A stretch of DNA of 64,000 nt from NCBI RefSeq assembly GCF_002234675.1, contig NC_019870.2, positions 1,818,485 to 1,882,484 of the forward strand, written 5' to 3'. The translations under genes and the position numbers were made by a program. This DNA comes from Oryzias latipes. Taxonomy: Eukaryota; Chordata; Actinopteri; Beloniformes; Adrianichthyidae. Below are positions 11,041-39,998 of the stretch, one piece after another. The notes beneath the pieces are model-generated. The model was given only the letters and a program-made list of their open reading frames with translations. It was not told the DNA's origin and made no database searches. Each line of letters starts with the position of its first letter. Positions within the stretch are counted from its first letter, which is position 1.

Positions 11041-12799
11041 GACGTCCCATTCAGTCTCAATGAGGCTGTTAGGACGAGGCTCCAGAGAGTCTGCCCCCCA
11101 CCCCCCACCCTTCCTGCCCCCAAAACAGATAATAGACCGAGCCCGACCCGTCTCCACCGCACCATCCCCACCATAAACAGGTCTGCAGGAATGTCCACGT
11201 GGGCGGGGGCGCCTCTCCAAATCCACATCATCTCCACTCGGATCCTTCCCATGATGCTCAGCGGTTTCTGTGAATGACACCCCCCACGTTCAGCTGATGC
11301 TGAAGGTCCTGCTTCTGTCAGACGGGGAGGAAAGATGATCCACGGCGGCTCCAGGGGGGGCGGAGCCTCCAGCTTGATAGGCGGCAGAGCGAGCGGCTTC
11401 ATATGCAGACGACGGCTAATCCGGGATCATCCAGATTAAAGGTGAAGTGTGACGACCATCTTCACACGTCAGGAATGAAAGGCTCTGCTGATGAAGAGGA
11501 AGACGAGGAGCTAAACGCCGCAAACTGAAACCTGAACTCCAGTTTCTGTTTCAGGTGGAACCGAAAATAAAACGGCAGGAAGATGAACATGGTTGATCTC
11601 AGTGATGAAGAGTAAAAAACACCTTCGTCCTGGTCTGCTGTTGATCTGATGACTGCGATCATTTTAGCTGAAAAAAAGGAAAAACATGATCAACCAGCTG
11701 AACGGATGCTGAACAATGATAATTAAGATCATTAGGATTATTTATTTATTAACACAATTATAAATCTGCACTCAATTCAAACTTAATTTTACTTATAAAG
11801 CACTTTTCCTGTTGCAGAACACTTCAAAGAGCTTTAAAACAATCAATAGATTCCAAAATACAAAACCAAGCAGAAAGAAAAAATACAATTGAAACGTTGG
11901 AGGGTCAAAAATGTAGAAAAAAATAAAAACTATAGGATAACATATCTGTTAAAGTTGTTTTTTTATTTATTAATTATTAAAAAGCTCCATGCTAAACAAA
12001 GTTTCAATCAAAGCTTAAATAAAAAAACGTATATAAACAGAATCCTCAGGGTGCTGAGCACAGTAAAGAAATGTAACACCAGCTTCCTATGATGTAATAA
12101 CCTCAGAAGAGATTTTTGTTATCTTTAGATATAGTTTAAATAAGAATATGATAAAAAAATGATTCAAAAACAACCTAAATGTAATACATAGGATGTATAC
12201 AAAATAACTGAAAATTAGTCAAAAACCAAATGAAAACACATCAAATAAAAGCTGACTATTGATGTGCTGTAACTTAGTATAAAACCGGTTAAATAGAAGC
12301 AGAAAAATACTAAGATATTATGAAAATTAGCTGGCCTTAAACTTAGGCAACTGAACATCAAAAGCATATCTTAGATTTTGTAAACGTGTTAAAAAGTAGC
12401 TTTATGAAAAATTAAAATTTCCCCTTAAAGGGAGACAGAAATGGGGAAGGGGGGTGGCTGCCCAAGCCCCCAAAAATGACAGATGCGCCCCTGTAACTGC
12501 AGTTCAAACAACAAGAACCTTTATTTTGAAAAGACTTTAAACTTAAATAAATAAAACGTCTAAGGTGGATTTTCTTCGCACTTTGATTTAGAATTGGTTA
12601 ATGAACCAAACTGATCAATGAGAGTAAAGCAGCGCGAGGACGGCAGACGTGAGGAAGAGGATGAAGATGAAGAGCGCAGCCCGCGTGGGCCCGGGAGGAA
12701 GGAGGCGGCGCGCAGGCGCCGTTCTGTGTGCAAATGCCGCGAGGATCAAACCGCGCGGGATGATCGCGTCAATCACGGCTCTGCATTGATAAGATAATG

Positions 12800-12835
<36 letters not shown>

Positions 12836-15146
12836 TCGCACGAGCGGTGTGCGCGCGCCGGACTTTCTTAAAAAACACGACGAGACCGGAACCGAGACCG
12901 AACCGGTTTATCAAACGCTCTATTGTTTGAAAGCAAATGGAATTCCAACCAGAACACCAGAACCGGGTCCAGAGCTTTTATGTTTTTAACACCTTTAGAT
13001 CAATTCTCATATTTTTGGTTTAAAACTGATTTTTCAAACATTCAACTCCAAACTGATTCCAGTTTTAACTTTTTTCATTTAGTTTTCTCCAAACAATTTA
13101 GAACCAAAAGGTGGATTTGATTTAAGATCCGGATCAGTTGAAGTCTTCTGCTGGAAAACGGGCTCAGAATTTGAACCCATCAAGTCTAGAATGGGACAGA
13201 TGGATGATGGCCAAAGGTTCTGGGTCCAGCCGTAAACGGACACATTCACACCTTGATGGCGGCCCTGCGGCCTCCAGGCGCCAACCTGGAACCACCAGGA
13301 GAAGTGTGGGGTTCAGCGCTTGGCTCAAAGACACTTCAACACAGGAAAATGTCCAACTTTGAAGACTTTAGTGTGATGGTTCCTCTGCAGGTCAGTGACC
13401 TCACCTGCTTCTACATCAGGGGTCACTAACTAGCGGCCCGGTTCTGGATCCGGACAGAACAGAACTGACTAAAAATCCTTTCTCAGCAGCTTGAAGGGAA
13501 CGGACTCCAGCATGCGAGGAGTGTGTGTGTGTGTGTGTGTGCATGTGTGTGTATTAATGTGTGTACATAAGCGTGTTGATGCTCCTGATCAGCAGTGACG
13601 CCTCCTCCTTGGCCCCCAGCTCCCGTCTGAGGAGAACCCCACCCCTCCTCTTTGATTGGCTCCATTCAGCCCCTTTCATCTCTAATGAGGCTGTTTGCTT
13701 CTCTGTTATGGAGACCCCCCCCCCCCCCCAGGGAGACCACAGGGACACACGTCCCAACAGAGAGACCAGCAGCTCAGCTCAGAAAATCCACGTTAATCTG
13801 ACAGAAACTCTGCAGAAAACCCCAATAAAGCTGCTCTCTGTTTATTCCAAAGAAATCTACAAATTATTTGGATTTTATAAAATCTGATTATTACCGTTGG
13901 TAAAAAAAAAAAAAAAAAGTAGACCTTTAATTTGGATTTTTTTTTACATTGGAGCCAAAAATTCCTATTTCCCAAAAAATATTACAGGTTTACAGATAAT
14001 TGTACATTAAAGTCATAACGAATTGGATTTAAGCAGTAATTAATTAAATCATTTGGGAAACAATTATAAAAAACATTTGTCAGATTTTTACAACATCTAC
14101 TAAAAACTGAAACACATTACATCATTAAAGAAATAAATTATTTTTATTTTTATTTTAAATCTTGTCCATAAACATATATTAAAGGTCTGTTTTTATTTTA
14201 TTCCATTTAATGCTTTATTAAATTTATCAGGTATTTTTATTTGAAAATTCTGCATTTTTAACGACTTTAGTCTGATTTCAACTATTAATGGGTTTTGGCC
14301 TGCTGGCAAAAATAAATAAATAAGAAACAAACAAATTGTGTCATTGATGACAAACACAGAAATGGTTTTTAAATTGAGTTTTAGCAACATTTATTTAAAA
14401 AAAAAATCGTAGAAAATGTTGAAGTTTTCAAGCATTTAACATTAAATAAAAAAGTGAAAGTTAAAACTGTTAACAGTCAAATGAACTCATCCAAACCTTC
14501 TTAACTTCTGCTGTCAAAATATTTAAAATATTTAAATATTTTTGTTTCATGTAACATTTTAAATTGTTGCGTCTTTTAACTTAATGAACAAATAAAGTAA
14601 AAGTTTGACCAAAAAGAAGAAAATGGACATTTTAGCAGCAGAAGTTTCTGCAGCGTTTTGGTGGATGTTTTAACACACGGAGCCTGAAGTCCAGATCCTC
14701 CTGAACTTTAGACGGTTGGAGGCAGCGCCGGCCGGACGGCGGCGTCTCCACAAGCAGCATCTGCAGAGGTGAAGACGGCACAACGACTCAGGATGTGGCC
14801 CTTTGATGCCGAATGGATTCCTCATGCAGATCAAGGCGCTGATGACGCCTCATCATCATTGATCTCCACTGCCGGCCGTCTCCAGCGGTTGCCCGCCCCG
14901 TCTGTAACACGCTCAGTTAAGGCCTCTTCCCCTGTCCCATTGATCCCTATCAAGCTCATCAAAGGCTCCCGGGGGCTTTGATGGGGGGCCCCGCGGGGGC
15001 GGGCCTGCTGGACGGGGAGGCGCTGCCACTCCTCCTGGAGAAATGTGGGTGGATTTCAGAGCGCCGGGTTTGTTCTGCAGGGCGCCAAACGCTCTCAAGC
15101 TTCTGCCGACACCGCAGCCCAACATAAAACTGTCTGTTTTGGGGCT
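11041..15146. other. Intergenic between the Vent-type gene and polm
   Basis: No coding gene is supported. It holds a possible upstream regulatory patch at 11400-11452 (TAATCC and GATTAAA motifs), a CpG-rich island at 12600-12800, a run of 30 G at 12803-12832, a (GT)n run near 13518-13540 and 15 C at 13715-13729. An inverted SINE-tail-like stretch lies at about 13200-13355 (ggttcagcgcttggctcaaa, resembling 'TTGAGCAAGACACTGAACC' reversed), and a hAT-like end at about 13418 (caggggtcactaac). A minus-strand AATAAA at 15147-15152, just past this stretch, may end polm. Confidence 0.5.
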
Positions 15147-15672
15147 TTTATTTTGACAGGTGAAACCACGTTTGTGGTCCTTGGATCGTCTCTGTGGTCG
15201 CAGAAGCAGATCTCATCATTCCAGCAGAGGCAGAATAAAAAATATTTACATTTAAGACATAAGATTGTCTGTATTTGTGCTTCAGAAGCCACTAAAAACT
15301 GAAATAAACGCTTGATTTTTAGCCGTTTTTGCTTTAAAAACAAAAATGTGATTTGCATCTTTTTTTTTTTTTAATCTGAACTGGATAAAACCGTGACTGA
15401 AACGTTTTTTTCCTCGCCACGCGCCGCCGCAGACTGACGGCTCCAATCAGACGAAGCAGGACTTCATCAAACGCTTCACTAAGCTGCACCTCAAACCCGT
15501 AAAAACCCGCTGTTGGCTCGCCGCTCCTCATCCTGAGAGAGAAGCCGCCAGGTTTCAAACGCACAGCAAAGGCTGCGCCTGAGCAGGAGGCCACACCCCC
15601 TTTCCCGGCTGGGACTTTCCATTTGGTACCTGAAAGGGGCAGATTACGGTCCGGGGAGGTCCAAGCAGGCCT

Positions 15673-23499
<7,827 letters not shown>

Positions 23500-24249
23500 G
23501 GTGCATCGGGGACCAACGTAAAAAAACAAAAACAACTTAGAACTTACTTCGCACGTAAAACACAACTGTTAAGTCAACGACGTGCGGCGCCGCGGCGCCC
23601 CGGAATCCGTTTGTGGGTTTAACATGTCAGCAAACTTTTGCAGAGGCGCGCGACCGGATGCAGCTGTGCTGCGGCGCCGGCACCGAAGTGGGTCGCCAAA
23701 ATAGTTCCGACTGGAAACAAAGACCGCGGTTGGTATGGAGGGCCGTTAGGGACAAAACTCCATCTTTTTAATTTTTTATGTACATCTGTCAACTTCAGTT
23801 AGTGACTGGAATAAAAATAAATATTTGTGTGTTTGCTTTATTTACTTGAAGGTGACAATTTAATTCTTTAAAAAAGTTGTTTTGAAGCAGCTTACTTCTG
23901 TTTTTTTTGTTTTTTTTACTGTGTCTTAACCAAAGTAGGTTTGTATGGAGACATTGGTGATTGTATGTATGGAAGGTAAGAACGGACAAAATGGTTACAG
24001 AACTAATCATCTCTGGATTAGTTCTGTAATTGACTGCATATGATATCTGGACTGAGTGACTCCTCCCCCTGGCACTCCAAACAGGAAGTGGCTATTAGAA
24101 GCTAAGATAGAGACATAAAAAGCTGTTACTCAGTCATTCTATTGGTCAGAAGAACCATTCTGGATCTGATACCTTTTTAAAACGTGATAATCCTCATATT
24201 TTCAAGATATAAACTAACACATCAAATGCCTCAAAAAAAGTAGTGGGCT
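23500..24249. other. polm 5' flank
   Basis: GC- and CpG-rich sequence at about 23570-23720 is the likely polm promoter; the rest is AT-rich. A perfect 14-bp-arm hairpin lies at 23995-24029. No gene is seen. Confidence 0.45.
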
Positions 24250-24705
24250 GTGTTCGAATTCCTTCCCTTCTCACTAGTGTACCATATAGTGTGTTCGCCA
24301 TTTTCTAGTACTGTCTGCATCTACAATTCCCAAATCAAGTGCCCTAGAAATTTCCCAGAAGTCTCTGGGAAAAACCAGTGTGCATCAATGCTCACTAGAC
24401 TGGCGAATATAGACCACAATGCATTGTGTCAGAACAGTTTTTGCCCAAAAATGTATTTAAATGTAATTTTTAAATAAACCATCAACGTTTTTATTTTCAG
24501 TGGACTCATAAATAATCGTTGCAAAACGCTCCTATTAATTAGATTTTAACTTTGTGAAATCGATGACGTCATATCAACCTTTTAAAAAGAAAAAAACAAA
24601 AAGTAGTGAGCGTGGTGTCCGAATTGTTTTTAAAAATTTAGGGCACTGGATAGAGCCACTATATCGTTTTTTAGTAGTTTGGGGTTAGGGTGGGAATTCG
24701 GACAC
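24250..24705 (+). mobile_element. TIR element, family C, copy 1
   Basis: Begins gtgttcgaattcc and ends ggaattcggacac, which are inverted repeats of each other with one difference. The interior contains 'gaccacaatgcattgtg' and 'gacgtcat', shared with copies at 27067-27423, 52673-53090 (inverted) and 30090-30290 (partial). No transposase frame. Confidence 0.7.
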
Positions 24706-26205
24706 AACTGTGGTCTCATATCAACTGTTTCAAGCATTTGATTGAGAGATTCTCCCTAGCCTGCTTTCTAGTGGTAGGGGTGTGGCCTTCCAACAAGCTC
24801 ACTCTTGATCGGTGAGAATAGTTGCCATAGAAACTTTGGACCAATCACCCTTGGTGACGAGTGGCAATGCTAAATTTAAACCTCAATTGGGTCCAACCAT
24901 TGGACAAACCGGCTGCCCATCAGAAACTTTCTTAAGAAAAGCAAAACTTTTTATTTTCTTATTTTTTCTAACTTTTTCTGTCCAACAAGAGCAAAACTTT
25001 CATGAAAAAAGCAATTAATCATTTTATAGTTGTTATAAATATAGGTTCTATTAAAAAAGAAAAGAGAAAGGATTTCAAACCAGAACATGCGTATAGGTTT
25101 GTTGTAGGTTTAACTTATTAATGTTATGACGTTTATTTGCTTTAAAACTTCATTTTTTTCTACTTTAAAACATCAAAAAACAATTTCTTTGAAACTAGTT
25201 TTTATATTATGTATATATATATATAAAATAATTTACTTCCTTTTTTTAAACAATTTTAACTAATTTAAGATCTTTCTCCAAACAGTTCCAGTTTTATGGG
25301 AGTTTGACCCGAACCTGGAATTTTCTTCTTCTTCATTATTTATGGAAATGGACAAAACACATGGCCTTTGTTTAGTATCTGTTTGATTTATTTTTCTGAT
25401 TATTTAAATTGTCTTAAAAGCATTTCAAACAAAAACAAGAAAACTAGTAATTTATCAAAATATATCCAATTATTGTTATTCTAAATTGTTGCCTTGCCGT
25501 CTTGCCTTTTCCTTACCTTTAATTTATTTTGTTGTATTCTATTTTATTTTGTCAAATGTTTGCTCACCCTAACTTGGTTTGTATGAATTTAAAAAAGCCT
25601 GCAGTGATCTTTGGAGGAACTTACAGATGTTAGAAAGAATCTTTGCCAAAATATTGAAATATAAAGCAGTTATTGATGCTGTTGTGTAAAATAACAATTT
25701 TTAATGCAAAAAATTGTTGGTATGACTTTTTCTTTTTTTTTTTTTTTAGAAAAACAGCACTTTAGACAAAGTCTATAAAAACGGATTTAAATTAAACATT
25801 GTGCTTCCCTGTTTACTTTCTAAGCAGATTGTTTGTCTAAAAGTTATTTTCTTAAAACACGTGAGGATAAAAAGCAATAATTTCAATGTTTTCTTTGTCT
25901 GGTTGCAGGTTTAGACTAAAAATCTTTTCCTCTTGTTTTTTAAAGGTTCACTTCTGTTTTTTGGAGCAGAAATAGTTTCCTTTTTGTCGTTTGTGCTCCG
26001 GTTGGACGTCGCGGATCCGCCCCCGGTTTGATCATATGACCGCCGACTGTCTCCACTTCCTCAAACTTTGAGGCTCGTGCTGTCCCGTCGGTTCAGGCAG
26101 CGCACGCGGCTCATCCAGCTGCCCACGCGCCTCGAGGCACGAATCGAAACCGGGTTGGGTTTAAAGGGCGGCGGCAGCGGCAGCCCGGGAACCGTCAGGC
26201 TCCAC
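24706..26205. other. Intergenic between polm and gns
   Basis: Contains a family B repeat copy at about 24768-24860 (ggtgtggcc, then gttgccatagaaact, then gaccaatcac). The rest is AT-rich. The last 200 bp are GC-rich and probably hold the gns promoter and 5' UTR. Confidence 0.5.
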
Positions 26206-35626
<9,421 letters not shown>

Positions 35627-36357
35627 CCCGGCGGAGAGGCGGAGTCTACAGATGTTCTGACGGGTTCAGAAGGGAAAGAGTGAACGCTTCAGAGAGCAGT
35701 TAGCTTAGCATCCATCCTGGGAACGGCGTCCAGATCGCCTATCTTCGCTCCAAAGTTTAGAACCGGATTGGAGTTGATGTTTGTCTTCTTTTTGCTCCCT
35801 TTGTGTCCAAAGTCTGTCTTAGCTTCAGATTGAATCCTCCTTTCAGTTTGTTTTTTTTCTTGGTATGATTTTTTTTTTTTTTTTGTCAAATCAGTTGTCA
35901 TATTTTATACACAAAAGTGCAAATATGTACATTTTCAGATCTTATTTTTATCCAAAGCTGAAGCTGCTGTCCTAATGTGATCATTTTTTAAATTGATTTC
36001 TTTTCTTTTGTCCTGAATTTTTCGCTTGTTTAGATCTATTTAGATCTGAGAACTTCTTGATTCTGGAGCCGGTTGTCTATCAGCAGCTTTTCACCTCAAT
36101 GTTATTAGAAACATATGGGAAATGAAAAATGATCTTTGAAAAAGGGTTCATTGAGGAAGTTGTTATTTTAAAAAGCTGTGAGTGTTTTTGTGATGCACTT
36201 TCAAAGACTCTGCTCCTGGTTTGTACTTTGATTATAAAAGTTGTACATGAAGCTTTTCCTGGCAGATCATCCAGAAGATGTGAGGACCGTGAACTGATCA
36301 CTTTAATCCAGTGTGCCTCGGATTTGCACAGACACGTGTGCATGTGCCTTAAATGTG

Positions 36358-36396
36358 AATAAATTTGCACTTTTATGCAAACGAAATGCAAATAAA
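36358..36396 (+). terminator. gns polyadenylation signals
   Basis: AATAAA occurs at 36358-36363 and 36391-36396, about 730-770 bp after the gns stop codon. The message would end near 36410-36420. Confidence 0.6.
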
Positions 36397-36816
36397 AGTG
36401 TGTATTAAAGCGTGAATCTGTGGAAAGTTTGGGACGGCTCCTCCTGTGGTCGCAGCTGGTACTGCAGGAAAGAGTTAGGAATATTTTTTAATTTTATTTT
36501 GGTCCATAAAAAGTAACAGTGCTGTCAAAGCTGATGCATAAAGGCAAGTTTTTGTTTTAATAGGTCTATTAGACAAACTGAATAAAAACGCATTTTAAAG
36601 GGCAGAATCAAACCAAATGTTAGTTCTGTACCGAACAGCTTTATTTAGTCAAATCTGTGAACTCGCCCAGAGTTTGAGTCTCAGTTTCATCTCAGTTGGG
36701 TTTCATAGATTACAACCCCCTCTGACTCACATTTTCCCTTTTCTGACTTTAGGAAACTAATCAAAGTATTTGGGTTGGAGACACGGCTCTGACTCCTTGT
36801 GTTGACCCCTTTTGAA

Positions 36817-37000
36817 CCTTTAAGTTTGAGATGACTGTGACAGCTCAAACTGTGTTTGATACCTGCGACAGCTCTGGATCTTTGTATTTAAGGGAACTGC
36901 GACAGCTCAGACTATTGACATCTACGACAGCTCCGATTCTTTAAATTTGAGATAACTGACAGCTCAGATTGTGTTTGACACCTGCAACAACTGAATCTTT
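36817..37000. repeat. Degenerate tandem repeat of about 60 bp, three units
   Basis: Three successive units share the order 'ttgagatgact..gacagctca', then 'tgtttgatacctgcgacagctc', then 'gatctt'. It lies between the converging 3' ends of gns and mrps24. Confidence 0.65.
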
Positions 37001-37003
37001 ATT
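36998..37003 (-). terminator. mrps24 polyadenylation signal
   Basis: AATAAA on the minus strand (plus-strand tttatt), 182 bp after the mrps24 stop codon. gns and mrps24 converge, with predicted 3' ends about 0.6 kb apart. Confidence 0.5.
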
Positions 37004-37184
37004 TAAAAACAAACAATAACGAACAGGAACTGAGGCTTTTTTCATCAAACCCCATCAAATTTAGTTAGAACATTTTGTGGTACGTTCCAGCCCATCTTCC
37101 GTACTTTTTACATAACGGTTACTTCACAGAAGCTCGGCAGGAACGGTAGTACTGCTACGTACACACCAGTACCCCGCAGTCCCA

Positions 37185-39453
37185 TCAGAGGTACTTGTAC
37201 ACCGCCTTCTCCTGCAGGGTCTGCAGCTCCAACTTGACGGGACATTTGTAAAAGTGCGACAGCAGCGACTCGGAGTAGCCGATCAGGAAGTAGAACTTCT
37301 GCGGCGGCATCTTCTGCAGCATGAGCGCGCAGACCACCAGCAGGTTGCCGCGCCTTTTGATGACGACCTCGTTGGCCAGGCAGCCGTGGAAGGTCCCGAA
37401 CATGAACCTGCGGAGGAAGACGTCCTCCACGGTGCGGTCGGCCGCCCCCTCCTCTCCTTTCAGGTTACCTGGGAAGCAGCAAGGAGGGAAAAGTCGCTGA
37501 GCTTTTCATGCTGAGCTGCAGTAAGTACCGGAACCTCACAGTTCTATTGGGGGCGTATTATCCAGAATTTCATGTCTGAACATTTGCACAGGCAGCTTTC
37601 ATATTGATGTTTTGTGTTTTTGTTATTGAATATATATAAAAGGATTGTTTTTTCATTTTTTCTTTCCTTTTGGTTGTAAATTTCAATCTTTAGTATCTGT
37701 AATAAAACACTTTCAAAGGATTTACTGTCCGATGAAACCAAGACAGAAATGCTACTTTTGGACTTCTTTTGGACTGTTGGTAATACTTTGATGACTCCCG
37801 TCATTTGACAAACGCCGCTTTGCTCAGAAAGGACGGATGAGCTCACTGCTGTGCTGCGACAGCCATCCTTTGCGGTGGCCGATCTGATGCGGCGGATGCG
37901 CCTGCTCGTAGGTCAGCGGCTTGTCTCCTTTCCCCACCCGGATCCGAGCGGCTCGATTCTGCGCAGAGAAACGTGCGGAAAGAGTTTTAGAGGTGAGCAT
38001 CAGCCAGGTGAAGACTTGATGAGGGGAGGGGGCGGACCTTGCAGCAGGCGGCGGTCACATGGAGGCCTCTGCTTAAAGGCGAGCCGGACCGAGCGACGGC
38101 GGTCTGGAAAAGACGAGAAGAAGAGCCCAGGAAATGGGTTTGTATGAAACATTTCACTCCAATAATTCTGTCTGGCAGCAGTCCAGACCCAAGAAAGTGA
38201 ATTGAGGGCAAAGTGAAAGTTTTGAAATCATTATGGGATGGCCACAGGAACTATGACCTTTGTGGCAAAGTGGGATTTTTCTTTAACCTTTTCCCACCGA
38301 ATGGGAAAAGAAAACGACTGTTCGAGTGATCTTCACAACATTTCACACACCAGTAAGTCTAAAAACACAACCGATGTTTGGTTAACCTTTGACCCCGTGA
38401 AGAGGCCGCCAACAAATTGAAACTCCTCCGAGGGATTTCGATCCAAGCATCATTGGGAAGCGACTTGGAAGGAAAATGATGGAAGTAAAGTGTGTAGGTT
38501 TTGGACTGCGTTATTGTGGCGAGCGTCCTCAGGTGACCAAAAAACAAAAAGGTTGCCATGGAAATAAAACCATCAGAAAGCTGTCATTTTGGAAAATGCT
38601 AACCATTTGACTTTCCTTTGGTTTTATTTCTGATTTGAAAGGTGAACTATTAGAGCTCGCAGAGAAATGGAATAATGGTCTTTAGTTTGGGAGTTGAAGA
38701 ACCAATGATGACTTTTCACTCTCAGATACAAACATATGAATGAAAGTTCATATGAAAGTCTGGACGAACAGATCTGGACCTAATCTGAGCCATCAGTGCA
38801 GAAGTTTTTGCCTCCGTTCCATCTAAAACTACCTGTTGTCGAGTCTTTAAGACAGAAATAAACTTCAGCTTGTTGTTCAAGAAAGAAGGAGAAACACGTC
38901 TGATTTTTAAATCAACCCATCAGCTTTCAGAGTTGATTTAAAACTAGTTCCTTCGTTTATAAATGTCTAAATGGATCCAAAATACTTTTTTGAACCTCTT
39001 AGAGCCCTCAGATCCTCACATGCAGGTCTGCTCTACTTCCAAATGTTGAGAAACACTGAGAGGTTATTAACTGAAACGAGATCTTTAGATAGATTTAGTG
39101 TCATTTGAATGCAGCGCCCTCTGTCGGTGGATCCTGAAACCAATGGGTTTTCTTCAAATGCTGAAAACCTTTCCGGATTAAATCGTGGCTTTAGCTCACT
39201 TGGATTACAGACACGCATTGATTTATGGGGGGAAAAAGTCTTTAAAGAAGTTAATCGTCTCTTCGTTCTCGGCAGGCCAACATTTCTCACAGAAAAGCTT
39301 CTCGTTCGTAACCAGAATATCATCGTTTCTGAGACGTCATCATTATTTTTAAGAAAAGACGTTTTCGATAAAATAAAATGTCTTAGATGTTAATAAATGT
39401 TCATTTTGTTGTCTCACCAGCAGCCTCCCGCCGCAGCTGAAGGACGCGGCCAT
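37185..39453 (-). CDS. mrps24: Mitochondrial small ribosomal subunit protein uS3m (MRPS24), four exons
   Basis: A component of the mitochondrial 28S subunit. Exons (complement): 39418-39453, 38038-38103, 37847-37958, 37185-37468. They total 498 nt, 165 residues (human 167). Exon 1 encodes only [12 protein letters not shown]. Exon 2 supplies the rest of the mitochondrial targeting region ([18 protein letters not shown]). Exon 3 has the conserved [17 protein letters not shown] and [10 protein letters not shown]. Exon 4 has the family core [40 protein letters not shown] and the terminal VYKYL. All junctions keep the frame, and GT-AG sites are present. Its start codon is 545 bp from that of nudcd3 on the other strand, suggesting a shared promoter. 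The gene lies in the same syntenic block in human 7p13. Confidence 0.93.
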
Positions 39454-39998
39454 GTTTTCTTGTACCGTCTGAAGCGGAACTACTATTGTCCTTAATCTAT
39501 GTTGTTTTATAACAACGTTTTTATTTAAAAAGAACAACAAAAACGCATGCTTTATATTAAAAACAACTTCCAAACTAAAAGTGTCGATCAAAACAGCCCT
39601 TTTTATGTTTTTATGACCGTTTGTTTTTATGTTGTTTCTTAGGGAGCGTTTATGTAGCTGGAACGGAAATAAATCATTTTTTACAGTATTTTGTTGTTGT
39701 TGTTTTGCGCTTGATTTCAATGAATAAATAAAATTAAATTGGTGCATATTTAAGTGGGCTCTCTAATTTGTAAATTAGCTTGCTTCAAGATGATTTCGAC
39801 GAAAAGCAAGCTAAAAAAACAAACAAAACGACTGGTGTGCTCTTATTTTGACATGGTGGTACCGGAAACTGCGTCATTGTTCTGGAAAAAGACAACCGTA
39901 ATCAGAGAGACAAAACAAACCGGCCTCATTTATACACTGTCGTTCGTGGTTTTGGTCACTCGGGTCATTTCGGAAAAGGGCTCGCGCTCGCAGCCGCG
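39454..39998. promoter_or_regulatory. Putative bidirectional promoter of mrps24 and nudcd3
   Basis: The two genes diverge from this 545-bp gap. An ETS-like ACCGGAAA lies at 39861-39868, and CG-rich sequence precedes the nudcd3 start. The middle is AT-rich. No TATA box was found for either gene. This is inference from spacing and motifs. Confidence 0.45.

Noticed and set aside
26031-26040. CLEAR (TFEB) motif upstream of gns
   Set aside because: ATCATATGAC has three mismatches to GTCACGTGAC, including the central CG, so it is not a usable match.
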